The notes: generated from the letters alone by a model not told the origin. A DNA stretch of 64,000 nt from Arion vulgaris (GCA_020796225.1 CM036761.1:36034928-36098927); one strand, 5' to 3'; positions 43,982-54,120 are shown, counted from the first letter of the stretch. Program-made: numbers and translations.

Positions 43982-44613
43982 GTAATAATATTTCATGACT
44001 GCACATACAAAGACAAAAATTAGGCTGTGCAGAACAGTTGCCTACCTTGGATGGGGGCATAAGAAATAACTGAAGACTTTACATGTTCGTTTCATAATGA
44101 ACTAACAACTGCAAAGTTAGTCTTATCAGGAACGGTCTCGCAACTCAATAACAATAGCCCATCGTGTTCCTGCTCTTTGACTCAGATCACAGACAAGCTC
44201 ATGCTGCAAAGAATGGTTGAAAAGTGATAACTTTACAGCAAACGTAGATAGGTGACTGAACAAACGAATGGTATCCAGTAGGCAGTGAGCAGATTGACAC
44301 GGACTAGGTAGACGAATGAAAAATACCACGCACTGCCGAAACTCAAATGTGTCTTGTCTAAGTTTATTTAGGCTTTACAAATAGGGCGCAACGTACTCAC
44401 TTTCTGTGTGACAAATCATAAGATTAAAAAAAAATGGTTAACAGGTATGGCAAATGCAAATAACATTCATAAAAAATGCAGGTAAAAATTGTTAGATAAA
44501 CTTCTAATTTCCTCTGGAATGTAGCCCGACCATTGCTGGTGATAAGTGTACCTTGCAATCACTGCTCTGGAATAAGTACTTCTGTCTGGCATGAATGATA
44601 AATTATATATATG
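43982..44613. other. No recognised feature
   Basis: Unique-looking sequence. A 67-codon minus-strand frame at 44126-44329 has no recognisable domain. Confidence 0.5.
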
Positions 44614-44864
44614 CAGGGTGTTCAAGATAATTGCAGCCCCATTGACAATTCGAAAGTTGCCAGGTACAAATTGAGTTGTGTTTATTTACAATTTAAACCG
44701 GTTCTGACTAGCTCGTCCTACGTCACATTTGTTCATCACCCTTCCCGCACTACAATTACACACCGTCACACAACCTTGACCTATACTACGTCATAACTGA
44801 ACCTTCCCATTTCCATACAAATATGCCAGATTAGCTCCATTCACGGGCTGCAATTATCTTGAAC

Positions 44865-44870
<6 letters not shown>
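44614..44870. mobile_element. 256-bp TIR MITE (mariner-like)
   Basis: Left end CAGGGTGTTCAAGATAATTG CAGCCCC (44614-44640); the right end 44845-44869 is the exact reverse complement over 25 bp (GGGCTGCAATTATCTTGAAC ACCCT). Both flanks are TATATA, consistent with a TA target. No coding. The CAGGGTGTTC start is typical of Tc1/mariner-derived MITEs; superfamily by inference. Confidence 0.88.
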
Positions 44871-44936
<66 letters not shown>

Positions 44937-44945
44937 ATATATTTA
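44870..44945. repeat. (TA)n microsatellite
   Basis: Nearly pure AT alternation directly after the MITE; another (TA)n tract is at 45211-45245. Confidence 0.95.
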
Positions 44946-44959
44946 ATCAAAGATAAAAT

Positions 44960-45142
44960 TTTTAATTTTTTTCCAGATCCAGAGCACTTGAGCTTTTCAG
45001 CTCTTCGGTTCGGTGCCATGGACACCGTAAATCTGGGGAATCTGTGGCTTTTTCTGCCATCCCGCGGAATTGAACAGCACACACAGAGGGATAGTCACCC
45101 GTAGTCCAACGCGCTACGAACACGCTGGGCAGACGGGCCATT
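44960..45142 (-). mobile_element. SINE-S2 with tRNA-like head
   Basis: Minus strand: CCCGTCTGCCCAGCGTGTTC, GTAGCGCGTTGGACTACGGG (A-box region), GTGTGCTGTTCAATTCCGCG (B box), CAGATTTACGGTGTCCATGG and a T-rich left end equal to a poly(A) tail. Matches 59815-60008 and 63492-63700. TSD not clear here. Confidence 0.88.
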
Positions 45143-45206
45143 ATTTTCTTTAAATACAATTGTACGTGAAATGAATAAGCTATATCAAAGTTATTGTTAA
45201 CTAATG

Positions 45207-45247
<41 letters not shown>

Positions 45248-45266
45248 AAATTCAAATGTATGTCTC

Positions 45267-45524
45267 GCTCGTATGGTGCCGGGGCACGCAAGGTAGGCGA
45301 AGAATAGCACCACTGCAACCTTCAAGGCATGTCGTAAGAGGCGACTGATGTAGGACCTAGGAAGCTACCATAGTAAATAAAAAGCGTCGCAGAAATCGGA
45401 TGTACTTGCCTACTTGTAGGCGCATAACTGGTACAACGTACAATTGCTCTTAGGCTCAGATCACATGCAAGTCACACAGAGTGGTTAACAAGTGATCGAT
45501 ATGGAGCGTTGGAAGAAGAAGACG
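45267..45524 (+). mobile_element. SINE-1 with 13-bp TSD
   Basis: AAATGTATGTCTC (45254-45266) and AAATGTTTGTCTC (45525-45537), 12 of 13 identical. Body: TGGTGCCGGGGCACGCAAGG, AGAATAGCACCACTGCAACC, core GGCATGTCGTAAGAGGCGAC, GGCGCATAACTGGTACAACG, end GTGATCGATATGGAGCGTTG and (GAA)n. Full length. Confidence 0.94.
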
Positions 45525-45599
45525 AAATGTTTGTCTCTTTTTTCATGGACATTTAACGACAAAACAGTCAGTGGCCATACTTTTAGGAGTCATATGACT

Positions 45600-46009
45600 G
45601 ACCTACACTGTGCCTCTTCCTCTTCACTGTGTTCTGTGATATTGTCTTTGGTGGGGGCCGTTATTGACTCAGTCGATGCGTCGGAAGATCCAGAATAGCA
45701 GATTGCGGTATGAGTGGATGTCGTCTATCGAAGTTTCTAACCTCCACAACTTTACTTGGATTTACTGTCATAGGCATGCGGTTGTTTGTGGCAATGAGAG
45801 AGCCGACATGCTTGCATCAACAGTTTTGATTGCCAGGGCGTTGAAGATGGATAAGGAGGATGCTCTTCCATCTCTTCACGACTGCCTGTTGGATGAACAC
45901 GCTAAAAAAGATGTTTAATCGATTTACCAATTTAAAAAGTTATTCGTTGTACAACTGAATGTCTGAGACGCAGGGTAAGAAAGGTGTTTAACCAGCTCGT
46001 CTTCATAAT
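45600..46009 (+). mobile_element. LINE J RNase H segment
   Basis: Frame TQSMRRKIQNSRLRYEWMSS, IEVSNLHNFTWIYCHRHAVV, CGNERADMLASTVLIARALK, MDKEDALPSLHDCLLDEHAK and stop, then LRRRVRKVFNQL in another frame. WIY..H..V.GNERAD.LAS is the end of RNase H. The next part is displaced by an S4 copy and resumes at 46141. A related copy is at 63195. Confidence 0.87.
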
Positions 46010-46140
46010 TTCTTCTTCTTCGTTCGCCCGCTGGGAATTCGGGCGTTAGCTGATTTTGGTGAAACAGCCTGCTTTACCATTTCTTGTGTCCCTCGCCATG
46101 AGGGCGCGTCTACACCTACTTCAGAGGTAAGTTTTTATTA
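46010..46140 (-). mobile_element. S4 short repeat inside LINE J
   Basis: TTCTTCTTCGTTCGCCCGCT at the left is the tail in reverse; GTGTCCCTCGCCATGAGGGC, CTACTTCAGAGGTAAG is the head, matching 5490-5580 and 5665-5825 on the plus strand. It separates LINE J FNQL from RTTGIINM. TSD uncertain. Confidence 0.7.
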
Positions 46141-46262
46141 TCAGAACCAGCGAACTACAGGAATCATCAATATGACATACCCTTCGACACTTGTTAGGGA
46201 AGACTGAGCACCTATGGGTCTGTCTGAAGTGTAATGACGTCGGCTCAACAATTAATAACCTA
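46141..46262 (+). mobile_element. LINE J C-terminal end after S4
   Basis: NQRTTGIINMTYPSTL, then with a one-base shift GKTEHLWVCLKCNDVGSTIN. Matches the ends at 13665-13733 (TEHAWECPMC) and 59145 (SEHLWTCPECYDD). The 143-bp array starts in its last bases. Confidence 0.8.
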
Positions 46263-46920
46263 TAACCATTCTTTGGTAAAAACCTACTTCGTCTCTCACC
46301 TGTGGTTACCTACAGAACTGTTCTCTTGATGATCTCTATATTACTTCTGATGATTCCTCATATCTAACACAAGTCAAGCGTCCATCTTTATCATTTAATA
46401 ACCTATAACCATTCTTTGGTAAAAACCTACTTCGTCTCTCACCTGTGGTTACCTACAGAACAGTTCTCTTGATGATCTCTGTATTACTTCTGATGATTCC
46501 TCATATCTAACACAAGTCAAGCGTCCATCTTTATCATTTAATAACCTATAACCATTCTTTGGTAAAAACCTACTTCGTCTCCCACCTGTGGTTACCTACA
46601 GAACAGTTCTCTTGATGATCTCTGTATTACTTCTAATGATTCCTCATATCTAACACAAGTCAAGGTCTATCTTTATCATTTAATAACCTATAACCATTCT
46701 TGAAAACCTACTTCGTCTCCACCTGTGGTTACCTACAGAACTGTTCTCTGATGATCTCTGATTACTTCTAATGATTCTCAATCTAACAAAGTCAAGCGTC
46801 TATCTTTACTTTAATAACCTATAACCATTCTTTGTAAAACCTACTGTCCCATGTGTACTACAGAACAGTTCTTCTGATGATCTCTATTACTTCTAATGAT
46901 TCCTCATATCTAACACAAAG
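46240..46920 (+). repeat. 143-bp tandem repeat, ~4.7 units
   Basis: TATAACCATTCTTTGGTAAA recurs at 46261, 46404, 46547, 46689 and about 46818 (periods 143, 143, 142, ~130). Units 1-3 are almost identical; unit 4 and especially 5 lose many single bases. It overlaps the LINE J terminus (AACAATTAATAACC). Confidence 0.93.
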
Positions 46921-47227
46921 TCTGTTAAAAATTTGTACCCCACCCTCACCCCTGTAACATTAACTTTTTTTTCTTCAAAATTGAATTGTTCACTGAAGAA
47001 ACTTAATATGTTTTAAACTGATAGGTTTTATGAAGAAATCACAAGGCAGTTGTTGAGGAAACACAGTAAATAAATTTTCAAAACATATAATGGAGAAGTA
47101 AAATTCAAATACGAAATAATTTTAATGACAGATTTTTCAATATTATTTTAATTATTAGTAATTATTTATTACTTACACTTAGTGAGATCCTTGCGCTTGA
47201 TGCAAGCTGCAAAGAGATTCTATGTTA
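46921..47227. other. Probable 3' flank of hAT remnant
   Basis: AT-rich sequence without coding. It was contiguous with 47757 before insertion of the unit at 47239-47745, so it lies just downstream of the ZBED-like hAT coding remnant. Confidence 0.45.
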
Positions 47228-47238
47228 GATTCCAATTT

Positions 47239-47745
47239 CGCCCGAGTGTTTACCGGGGCCCAAACTTGGGGTGTAAAGAATAGAACCACTGTTACCTGCC
47301 ACACATGTCGTAAGAGGCGACTAAGGAGGTTTGGCTGAAATCGGATGCATATGTCTGCCAGGAAATGCTAACCAGAAACAAATGCTTGCAGAAAACGGAT
47401 GCACCAGGCTGTAAGGTGCATAACATGGTGCAACAACCCCTCACAAAGAGGAATGGGATAACGGATTCTACGGTTGCCAATCTGCCTCGGAGATATAGTC
47501 ACGCAGTAGGAATGTCAGACCTACCTTCACGAGGGTGGCCAAAACTCAACTGCGGGAAGAGGTCGACACAAACGGGAAAGCAGAAATCATAGGAATTATA
47601 TCCTACAGAACTGCCCCAGTATGCAGACTTAAGAAGAAAGAGGTGGCCCACTTACACTAGCGTCCAAGACAAACTGTTAATCTGAGACAGACGGCTGCCT
47701 TTATTAGAGAATCTGAAATCCCTATCTAGTGAGAACACAGAAGAA
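47239..47745 (+). mobile_element. Chimeric SINE-2/LINE RH insertion with 11-bp TSD
   Basis: GATTCCAATTT at 47228-47238 and 47746-47756 bounds 507 bp. The left third is SINE-2: CGCCCGAGTGTTTACCGGGG, GTGTAAAGAATAGAACCACT, core ACATGTCGTAAGAGGCGACT, GGCTGAAATCGGATGCATAT. The right part (about 47580-47745) is a LINE RH C-terminus: ISYRTAPVCRLKKKEVAHLH, then NLRQTAAFIRESEIPI as in 20725-21065, with a GAAGAAG end. The middle (about 47370-47570) is unassigned. One TSD means one insertion event. Confidence 0.85.
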
Positions 47746-47754
47746 GATTCCAAT

Positions 47755-48388
47755 TTAGTTAGCTTCAGTCTCAAGTCTCCTCGTTGTGTTACATCCAGCC
47801 GATGTTTTTTTTAAGCAGTAAATCAGTTATGACACTAAATCCACATTCAGCTAAATATGAAGATGGAAACAGTAATAACAGTTGGATGAATTTGGATATT
47901 TGATTTCTGTTTCCTCCCAAAGTCAAGCCATTGCTCCTTTCATACTAAAATAAAGTTTTAACTGACTCATCATTTTGCATTTCTGCGAGTTCTTCTTGAT
48001 ACTACATATTTGAAATATCACACAAATCCACTAACATTGGCTGCAACATCCAAGATGGAAAATCAATTTGTTTCAAATCAGAAAATCTTTCTTTTAAATC
48101 AACCGATAGAATTTTCAAATGATCGACAACAACAAGTATATCGGGTTTAGTCACTTGTGGCATAGCTTTCACCTCTTTATCATCTTTTTCCAGAACCGTT
48201 TTAAGAAATGCTGATATTGATGGTTTGATTAAATTCTCTACTATTTTATGCTTTTTCCCCACATTTAGCAATGAGTAAAGAAATCTGATAACTAGCCTCA
48301 AGAGTACGATTGACAGTTGCAGTATGAGCAGTAAACAGAGACTTTAATATTGCTCTTTTTCAAAATTTGTCTCTAATCTTTGAAAGTA
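47755..48388 (-). pseudogene. hAT transposase remnant (ZBED5/SCAND3-like), C-terminal part
   Basis: Minus strand: FTAHTATVNRTLEASYQISL-type sequence across two frames (TATVNRTLEASYQISLLIAK), then KCGKKHKIVENLIKPSISAF, LKTVLEKDDKEVKAMPQ. Later VVDHLKILSVDLKERFSDLK, QIDFPSWMLQP, and near the end FIQLLLLFPSSYLAECGFSV, ITDLLLKKTSAG. The AS..IS.LIAK.GK.H.I.E.L..P block and the FPSSYL.E.GFS block are hallmarks of ZBED5/SCAND3-type domesticated or autonomous hAT transposases. Much of the middle is deleted; frameshifts and stops. Not active. Confidence 0.88.
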
Positions 48389-48398
48389 ATTCAAATCT

Positions 48399-48672
48399 CG
48401 CCTGAGTGGTTACCGGGGAGGAGAGGGAGGGAAAAAAAAAATAAAATTTGGGGTGTAAAGAATAGAACCACTGTTACCTGCCACGCATGTCGTAAGAGGC
48501 GAATAAGGAGGTTTGGCTGAAATCGGATGCACGTGTCCTAAACGTGTAGAAGTCTATGCCTTTATTGGCCTGCCAAACCAATGTGCAACGTATACACGTT
48601 CTTGGCAAAGATAAAAATATCACAAAGAGTGATTACAATTGATCGTAAAGAACGAACACAAAGAAGAAGAAG
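48399..48672 (+). mobile_element. SINE-2, full length, inside hAT remnant
   Basis: ATTCAAATCT at 48389-48398 and 48673-48682. Head CGCCTGAGTGGTTACCGGGG (tRNA A-box-like GCCTGAGTGGTT), an A-rich insertion at 48430-48443, AAGAATAGAACCACTGTTAC, core GCATGTCGTAAGAGGCGAAT, CCTAAACGTGTAGAAGTCTA, GTGATTACAATTGATCGTAA and (GAA)n. The best reference copy of the family. Confidence 0.95.
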
Positions 48673-48682
48673 ATTCAAATCT

Positions 48683-48760
48683 GAATTAATATGAGCACTA
48701 TGTTTTGCCTTCAAATGCGCATCAAGACGACCTCGTTTCATTGATTCATTGATCAAGCAT
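48683..48760 (-). pseudogene. hAT remnant, BED-type N-terminal piece
   Basis: Minus strand: CLLCQQCLINESMKRGRLDA then HLKAKHSAHINSDLN, matching the C..C...L.NES.....L..HL...H zinc-binding pattern of ZBED-like transposases. It reads into the C-terminal part at 48388 once the SINE is disregarded. The start of the protein is not recognised upstream. Confidence 0.85.
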
Positions 48761-48830
48761 TGTTGGCATAAAAGACATTAATGTGGAATACATTAATATA
48801 AAATAATTTCAATCAGAGTGATATATTTTT

Positions 48831-49818
48831 TTCGTTTGGAAAATGTGATTATTGTGCAATGAGCTATTTTGAAAAGAAACATCATTACATTTTTATACTC
48901 CACATCTTATGTGGTCATTCTTTTTCTGAAAGGTCATCGGCTTATCTTTCTAATTAGCCTGATAAATTTCAACACTCCCAAAGTTGAGTTCTTCTACGTG
49001 AAGCTTTTGATCTCTCTGCTTTTCGCATCTGTAAATTCTACTTCTTGTTCATTACAGTTTTATTATACTAGCTGTTTCTATTAAGCTTCATTGCTCTATT
49101 ATCCATCTTCTAATCCCTGGTAAAATATATAAATTATTATCTTAATTCAAACTTTGTTCTCAGAACTCGTTTCCACATTGTTACTCGCTTAGAAAAGACT
49201 ATTTACTCGACTAGACATTCTTGTTTTTAAATGGTTTTCAACACTTCTCAATGTCGCTAATCATGGAAACAAGATCTCATAATTCTACTGTAATCATATA
49301 TAAATGCTCATCGTAACTATACCTACAATGTACTCATAGACCTGATAACCAGCTGCACAGTGTGTTCCATTACGAATCAAACAATGACCTTTATGTACTT
49401 TGAGTCAAACCCTGATGTTTCTTGGTGCTTTTCAGTACAAATTTCAACTGACTGTTTCATGGAAATATGATAGTGGCTCTGTCAATACTATACATACTCA
49501 AGATTGCCATATAACTCATTTGGTCTTCATGACAAGGTTGACAAATGTTGGACACATTACAGTTTTAAAAAAATATGACTCGATTTTAAAACAATAAACA
49601 CATGCTTCCGCTTTCCAGCTTTGTTAAGGAAGGTAGAAATGTACCTAGATATAAGTACTTTCCGTTTATTGAAGATTTGTAAAACTTCAGTAAAATGATT
49701 GTAAAGCAACAGTCGTTTTTGTCAACAGACATCCAAAAGCCCATATATCGGTTTTACAACATCATGAACATTAGTTAAACTTTGAAAGAGTCCATTGCCC
49801 CCTTAAAATGAAAATTCT
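48831..49818. other. No recognised feature
   Basis: About 1 kb of AT-rich sequence with only short frames (for example 48869-49084) lacking domains. GTTCTCAAAACTC-type words do not form clear terminal repeats. Confidence 0.5.
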
Positions 49819-49914
49819 CCCGTGGGCAGTGCCGGTTTAAGCCAGCGCGGGGCCTGTAGCAAATTTTAGCGCGGGCCCTAGGTTTTGTATGATAATAAAT
49901 AATAAAACACAACT

Positions 49915-50330
49915 TTACAAACAAACTTGTCTCGATTTAATGTGAGCAAATTTAGAGATAGCACTAGACACATCAATTTCTTTAAGTAAATTACATTCAA
50001 TGTTCATTAAGGTGAGGTTATTTAGACGATATTGTCCCATCATGTTCTTTAACTCACTTTTTATACTCTTTAATATCGATAAAGAACGTTCTCAGCTGCG
50101 GTTACTAATCATTAAAGACATTAAAGACAAGTAAATTTGTAAGACTATTTCTATATTTGGGAAACACGACTCAAATGAATTTTCCATTATAAATTTATAA
50201 AATTGCAGTTCAAGAGCCTCATGCTTTCGTTTAACAGAGCACTACATTTGTTTTAAGAAGTTCAGCGAACTGCATAAGTTCGTCGTCTATGCTTTTTTTA
50301 AATCCTCTTGGTAAGAGCTAACAATATATG
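49915..50330 (-). pseudogene. hAT transposase C-terminal dimerisation region
   Basis: Minus strand: ALELQFYKFIMENSFESCFP, NIEIVLQIYLSLMSLMISN, ERSLSILKSIKSELKNMMGQ, YRLNNLTLMNIECNLLKEID, VSSAISKFAHIKSRQVCL and stop. FPN..I.L.I.L.......ERS.S.LK.IK..L...M...RL..L....IE is the hAT dimerisation domain. A stop in place of the residue before ERS and other changes show decay. Confidence 0.88.
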
Positions 50331-50437
50331 GTGTTTTTTCAAGATCTCTTCTCTGTAATAGATTTTAACTGTGTTCTTTCAAGATCTCTTCCGAATAATT
50401 TTAACTGGTGTCTTCAAGATTTCCTCTGTAATAGATT

Positions 50438-50755
50438 TTACTGCCTAATATTTCCCAAAAACATCACTCTTGTAGCAAACAATATTAAACAAAAGAACAG
50501 TTGTCCTTTAGTTTCTGTATAACACAACCAATCTTTCACGTGAGTTTTGTTTGTTGGTGTATGTGTGTATGTGGAAAACGACTTTCGACAAAATCGTGGA
50601 TTGTTTTCTTTACCTTTTTTTTTTTTTTTTATATATTTTTTTAATTTTGAAGACAAGAAATGACTGTTCATATGTTGTACTTCGCTACTTTCTTTCACAA
50701 TCCAATAATCTCGATTGAAGTTGCTCGACCATTCACCAATATCTTTGGAGTGCAT
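50438..50755 (-). pseudogene. hAT transposase N-terminal TTF-type zinc finger
   Basis: A 105-codon frame: DIGEWSSNFNRDYWIVKESS, a lysine run KKYIKKKKKGKENN, FCRKSFSTYTHTPTN, KTHVKDWLCYTETKGQLFFC. The D-I-G-W...RDYW...RDWL-Y...KG..FC order is the TTF-type zinc finger at the start of ZMYM1-like hAT proteins. The frame ends where the internal deletion begins. Confidence 0.85.
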
Positions 50756-51233
50756 TTTACTTTCGTTGTGATTTTGACTTGTAGAAGATGTTACATTGGA
50801 AGCATGTGCTGTGTTTTCTGTCTCTCTTTGGCTTGAAGATGATATGGCTAAATTGGGAGGTATTGCTGTACATTTGACCAGTTTCTCTTGTGGAAAATGT
50901 GGTTAAATCGTGAAGAGTTGCTGATCTTAATGGTAATATTGGTAATGACGATTCTTCAATATCATTGCCTTCATCTACTTAGTAGACTACTACACAGTGA
51001 GACGAGACTTCTGTGTTTTCTGCTTCGATTTCCTTGGATTCAGCACCATCACACACGACATTTAAAAATTCAGACAGCTTGCGTATTTTTGATATAACAA
51101 ATGGATATTTTTTCATTTTCATCTGTCACATAGGCGCGGGCCCCAAGAAGCGCGGGCCCGTAGCATTTGCTACTTCTGCTACTAGGCTAATCCGGCGCGC
51201 CCGTGGGCCCCACTTTGGAAACAGGGTATAGAT

Positions 51234-52087
51234 CATAGATTCCCAAACTTTTTCGCCCACCGCCCACTTTGCACGACATAAACTTTGTAACACCCCCTCC
51301 CCCTTATAAAGTTTGCCGGCCCTCCCCACATATATACATATATTCATGCTCTATTTTCACTTTGACATAGAAATTTGATATATATTTCTGTCATACGTTA
51401 TCAATTTTTAAATGATTATATACATGAAATAGAAAATTGATGAAAAAATGGATCGTGTATAAGATGAACACGATGGGCATAAGATGAATTAAAATGCATA
51501 ATTCAAATTTTTTATGATTATTCAAATCGCAAAATCAAAAAAAAAATTATCCCCAAATACTTCTGAACCCATACCACCCCTGGAAGGTTTCGGAGCCCAC
51601 TGTGGGGCGGTACCGCCCTCTTTGGGAACCCATGATATGATCATAGATTCGAACTCTATCGGCTCACCGCCCACTTTGCCTAACAGAAACTTTGTAACGC
51701 CCTCCACATTATAACAGTTTGCCAGCGTTCCTCCCACATTTATACATGTTCTATTTTCTCTTGACATAGAAATTGGTATATATATATTTATCTAATACAT
51801 GGTCAATTTTCAAATGATTATGTACATGAAATAGACAATTGATGAAAAAATGAATCATGTAAGACTGGCACAAGATGAATTAAAATGCAAAATTGAAATT
51901 TTAAATGATTATTCAATCGCAAAATCACAAAAATAATTATTTTAAAATATATATGATTAATTTCTTCTTTAAGGAGCCACCGACCCATAATCACATGAAC
52001 ATCCCCAAATTCGTCTGAACCCACAATCGCCACTAGAACGCTTCAGCGCCCACTGGGGGGTGGTACCGCCCACTTTGGGAAACTCTG
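51234..52087. mobile_element. Tandem dimer of a hAT-type MITE with 8-bp TSD
   Basis: GTATAGAT at 51226-51233 and 52088-52095. Two ~400-450 bp copies in the same orientation: each opens CATAGATTC(C)CAAAC/GAAC, CACCGCCCACTTTG, carries GACATAGAAATT, ATGATTATRTACATGAAATA and GATGAATTAAAATGCA, and closes with GGTACCGCCC..CTTTGGGAA. The central junction (about 51622-51645) reads CCCAT GATATGAT CATAG, an imperfect copy of the same 8 bp. No coding. Confidence 0.88.
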
Positions 52088-52095
52088 GTATAGAT

Positions 52096-52825
52096 GTTTC
52101 ATATTTTGCTATTTTTCCAGTGAACAGATGCATACAAAAGTATTGAAAGTACGCAACTCTCATGCATCCTTAAATTAAAATGTGTAAAACTTAACTTACT
52201 AATTACAACATGTCACTAACAGACAATACACACAATTGCAAAACCTTGTACCAAATGAGAGACACAACTTACCTATTCAATTAGGTGAAGCTAGACTCAT
52301 ACAGCTGTGTACATTGTTTATATATTTCGTTTTTGACAACGCTGATGCAGCTGTTCCCATGATATATGATCATTACGTTTTACTTCAGTAAAAAATTAAC
52401 AATAAAAACTGAACAAGAATAATGATTTGTAGGCACTGATGGCTCAAAATTCGGATCAACATCGTATTTTGAAAGGCTCTTTTTGTGTGTGGAGATACAT
52501 GTTTAAAACTGAATATCGGTGTCAGTAAAGACACAAACTTGATAACAGCAGAACTCAGAATAAGAGAGATAAGAAAATTGATCAAAATAAAGAAAATAGA
52601 AGAGAAATCCCTTAGACTAAAGATAAAAACTAAATGATAAGTACAACTAAATGAAGAGAGAAATAAGAGGCAATATTTTTGCAGATAAAATACATTTCCT
52701 TTTTGACAAGACCTTGCAAGAAAGGCAGAAAAACATTTCACAGAGAAATAAGAAAATCACAGTATATAAAGAACTGTTTTAAAGGGTTTTAAAGCTTGAA
52801 GGATTGATTTCATTGCATCGGGGTT
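52096..52825. other. No recognised feature
   Basis: AT-rich sequence. A 118-codon minus-strand frame (52385-52741) is Phe/Leu/Ser-rich and arises from A-rich plus-strand sequence; no domain. Confidence 0.5.
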
Positions 52826-54010
52826 TTACCTATGAGAACTATGCTATGAGAACTATGCTATGAGAGATATGCTATGAGAACTATGGTATGAGAGATGCAT
52901 GAGGCTATGCAGAGAGCTATTGAGGCTATGTGAGAGATTGCATAGAGATATGCTATGAGATATGCTAGAGCTATGAGAGAGCTATGCTATGAGAGTATGC
53001 TATGAGAGATATGATATGAGAACATGATGAGTATGCATAGAGATATGCTATGAGAACTATGCTATGAGAACTATGCTATGAGAGATATGATATGAGAACT
53101 ATGCTATGAGAACTATGCTATGAGAGATATGCTATGAGAACTATGCTATGAGAACTATGCTAGAGAACTATGCTAGAGAACTATGCTGAGAACTATGCTA
53201 TGCTATGAGAACTATGCATGAGACTATGAGAGAACTATGCTATGAGAACTATGCTATGAGAGATATGCTATGAGAGATATGCTATGGAACTATGTGATAG
53301 TAGAGAACTATGCTATGAGAACATGAAGAGACATGATGAGAATATGCTATGAGAACTATGCTATGAGAACTATGCTATGAGAACTATGCTATGAGAACTA
53401 TGCTATGAGAACTATGAGAGATATGTATGAGAACTATGCTATGAGAACTATGCTATGAGAACTATGCTATGAGAACTATGCTATGAGAACTATGCTATGA
53501 GAACTATGCTATGAGAAATATGCTATGAGAACTATGCTATGAGAACTATGCTATGAGAACTATGCTATGAGAGATATGCTATGAGAACTATGCTATGAGA
53601 ACTAGTAGACTATGCTATGAGAACTATGCTATGAGGATACTATGAGCTATGCTAGAGAACTATGTATGAGAACTATGCTATGAGAGACTATGTATGAGAA
53701 CTATGCTATGAGAACTATGCTATGAGAACTATGCTATGAGAACTATGCTATGAGAACTATGCTATGAGAACTATGCTATGAGGAACATGAGATGAGAGAA
53801 CTATGCTGACATGATGAGACTATGCTATGAGAACTATGCTATGAGAACTATGCTATGAGAACTATGCTATGAGAACTATGCTATGAGAACTATGCTATGA
53901 GAACTATGCTATGAGAACTATGCTATAGAGAGATATGATATGAGAACTATGTGATAGAGACTATGCTATGAGAACTCATGCTTGTAGAACTATGCATGAG
54001 AACTATGTAT
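52826..54010. repeat. 14-bp minisatellite, about 85 units
   Basis: Unit CTATGCTATGAGAA with a CTATGAGAGATATG variant. Clean blocks (53340-53580, 53690-53790, 53820-53920) alternate with stretches full of single-base losses (52880-53040, 53590-53660), suggesting consensus problems rather than biology. Confidence 0.95.
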
Positions 54011-54120
54011 GAGAGCTATGGGCCTTGAAAGCTATTCTCACAGAAATGCACGCCATCTGAGTTTGACAAAGCACGAACTTGTAGCTGAACAATCTAGGTC
54101 TCTGAAAAATCTGCACGTAA

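Larger units (their letters stand above)
49827..51199 (-). mobile_element. hAT element (ZMYM1-like), internally deleted, 8-bp TSD
   Basis: CCCGTGGG at 49819-49826 and 51200-51207. Left end CAGTGCCGGTTTAAGCCAGC; right end in reverse complement CGCGCCGGATTAGCCTAGTA: imperfect terminal repeats sharing GCCGG.TTA.GCC and nearby GCGCGGGCCC blocks. Contains two separate pieces of one transposase on the minus strand (50438-50755 and 49915-50330). At ~1.37 kb it has lost most of the catalytic core and is non-autonomous. Confidence 0.92.

Noticed and set aside
45754..45900. Domesticated RNase H gene
   Set aside because: The signature is clear, but stops, shifts and the matching LINE J C-terminus downstream show a retrotransposon fragment.
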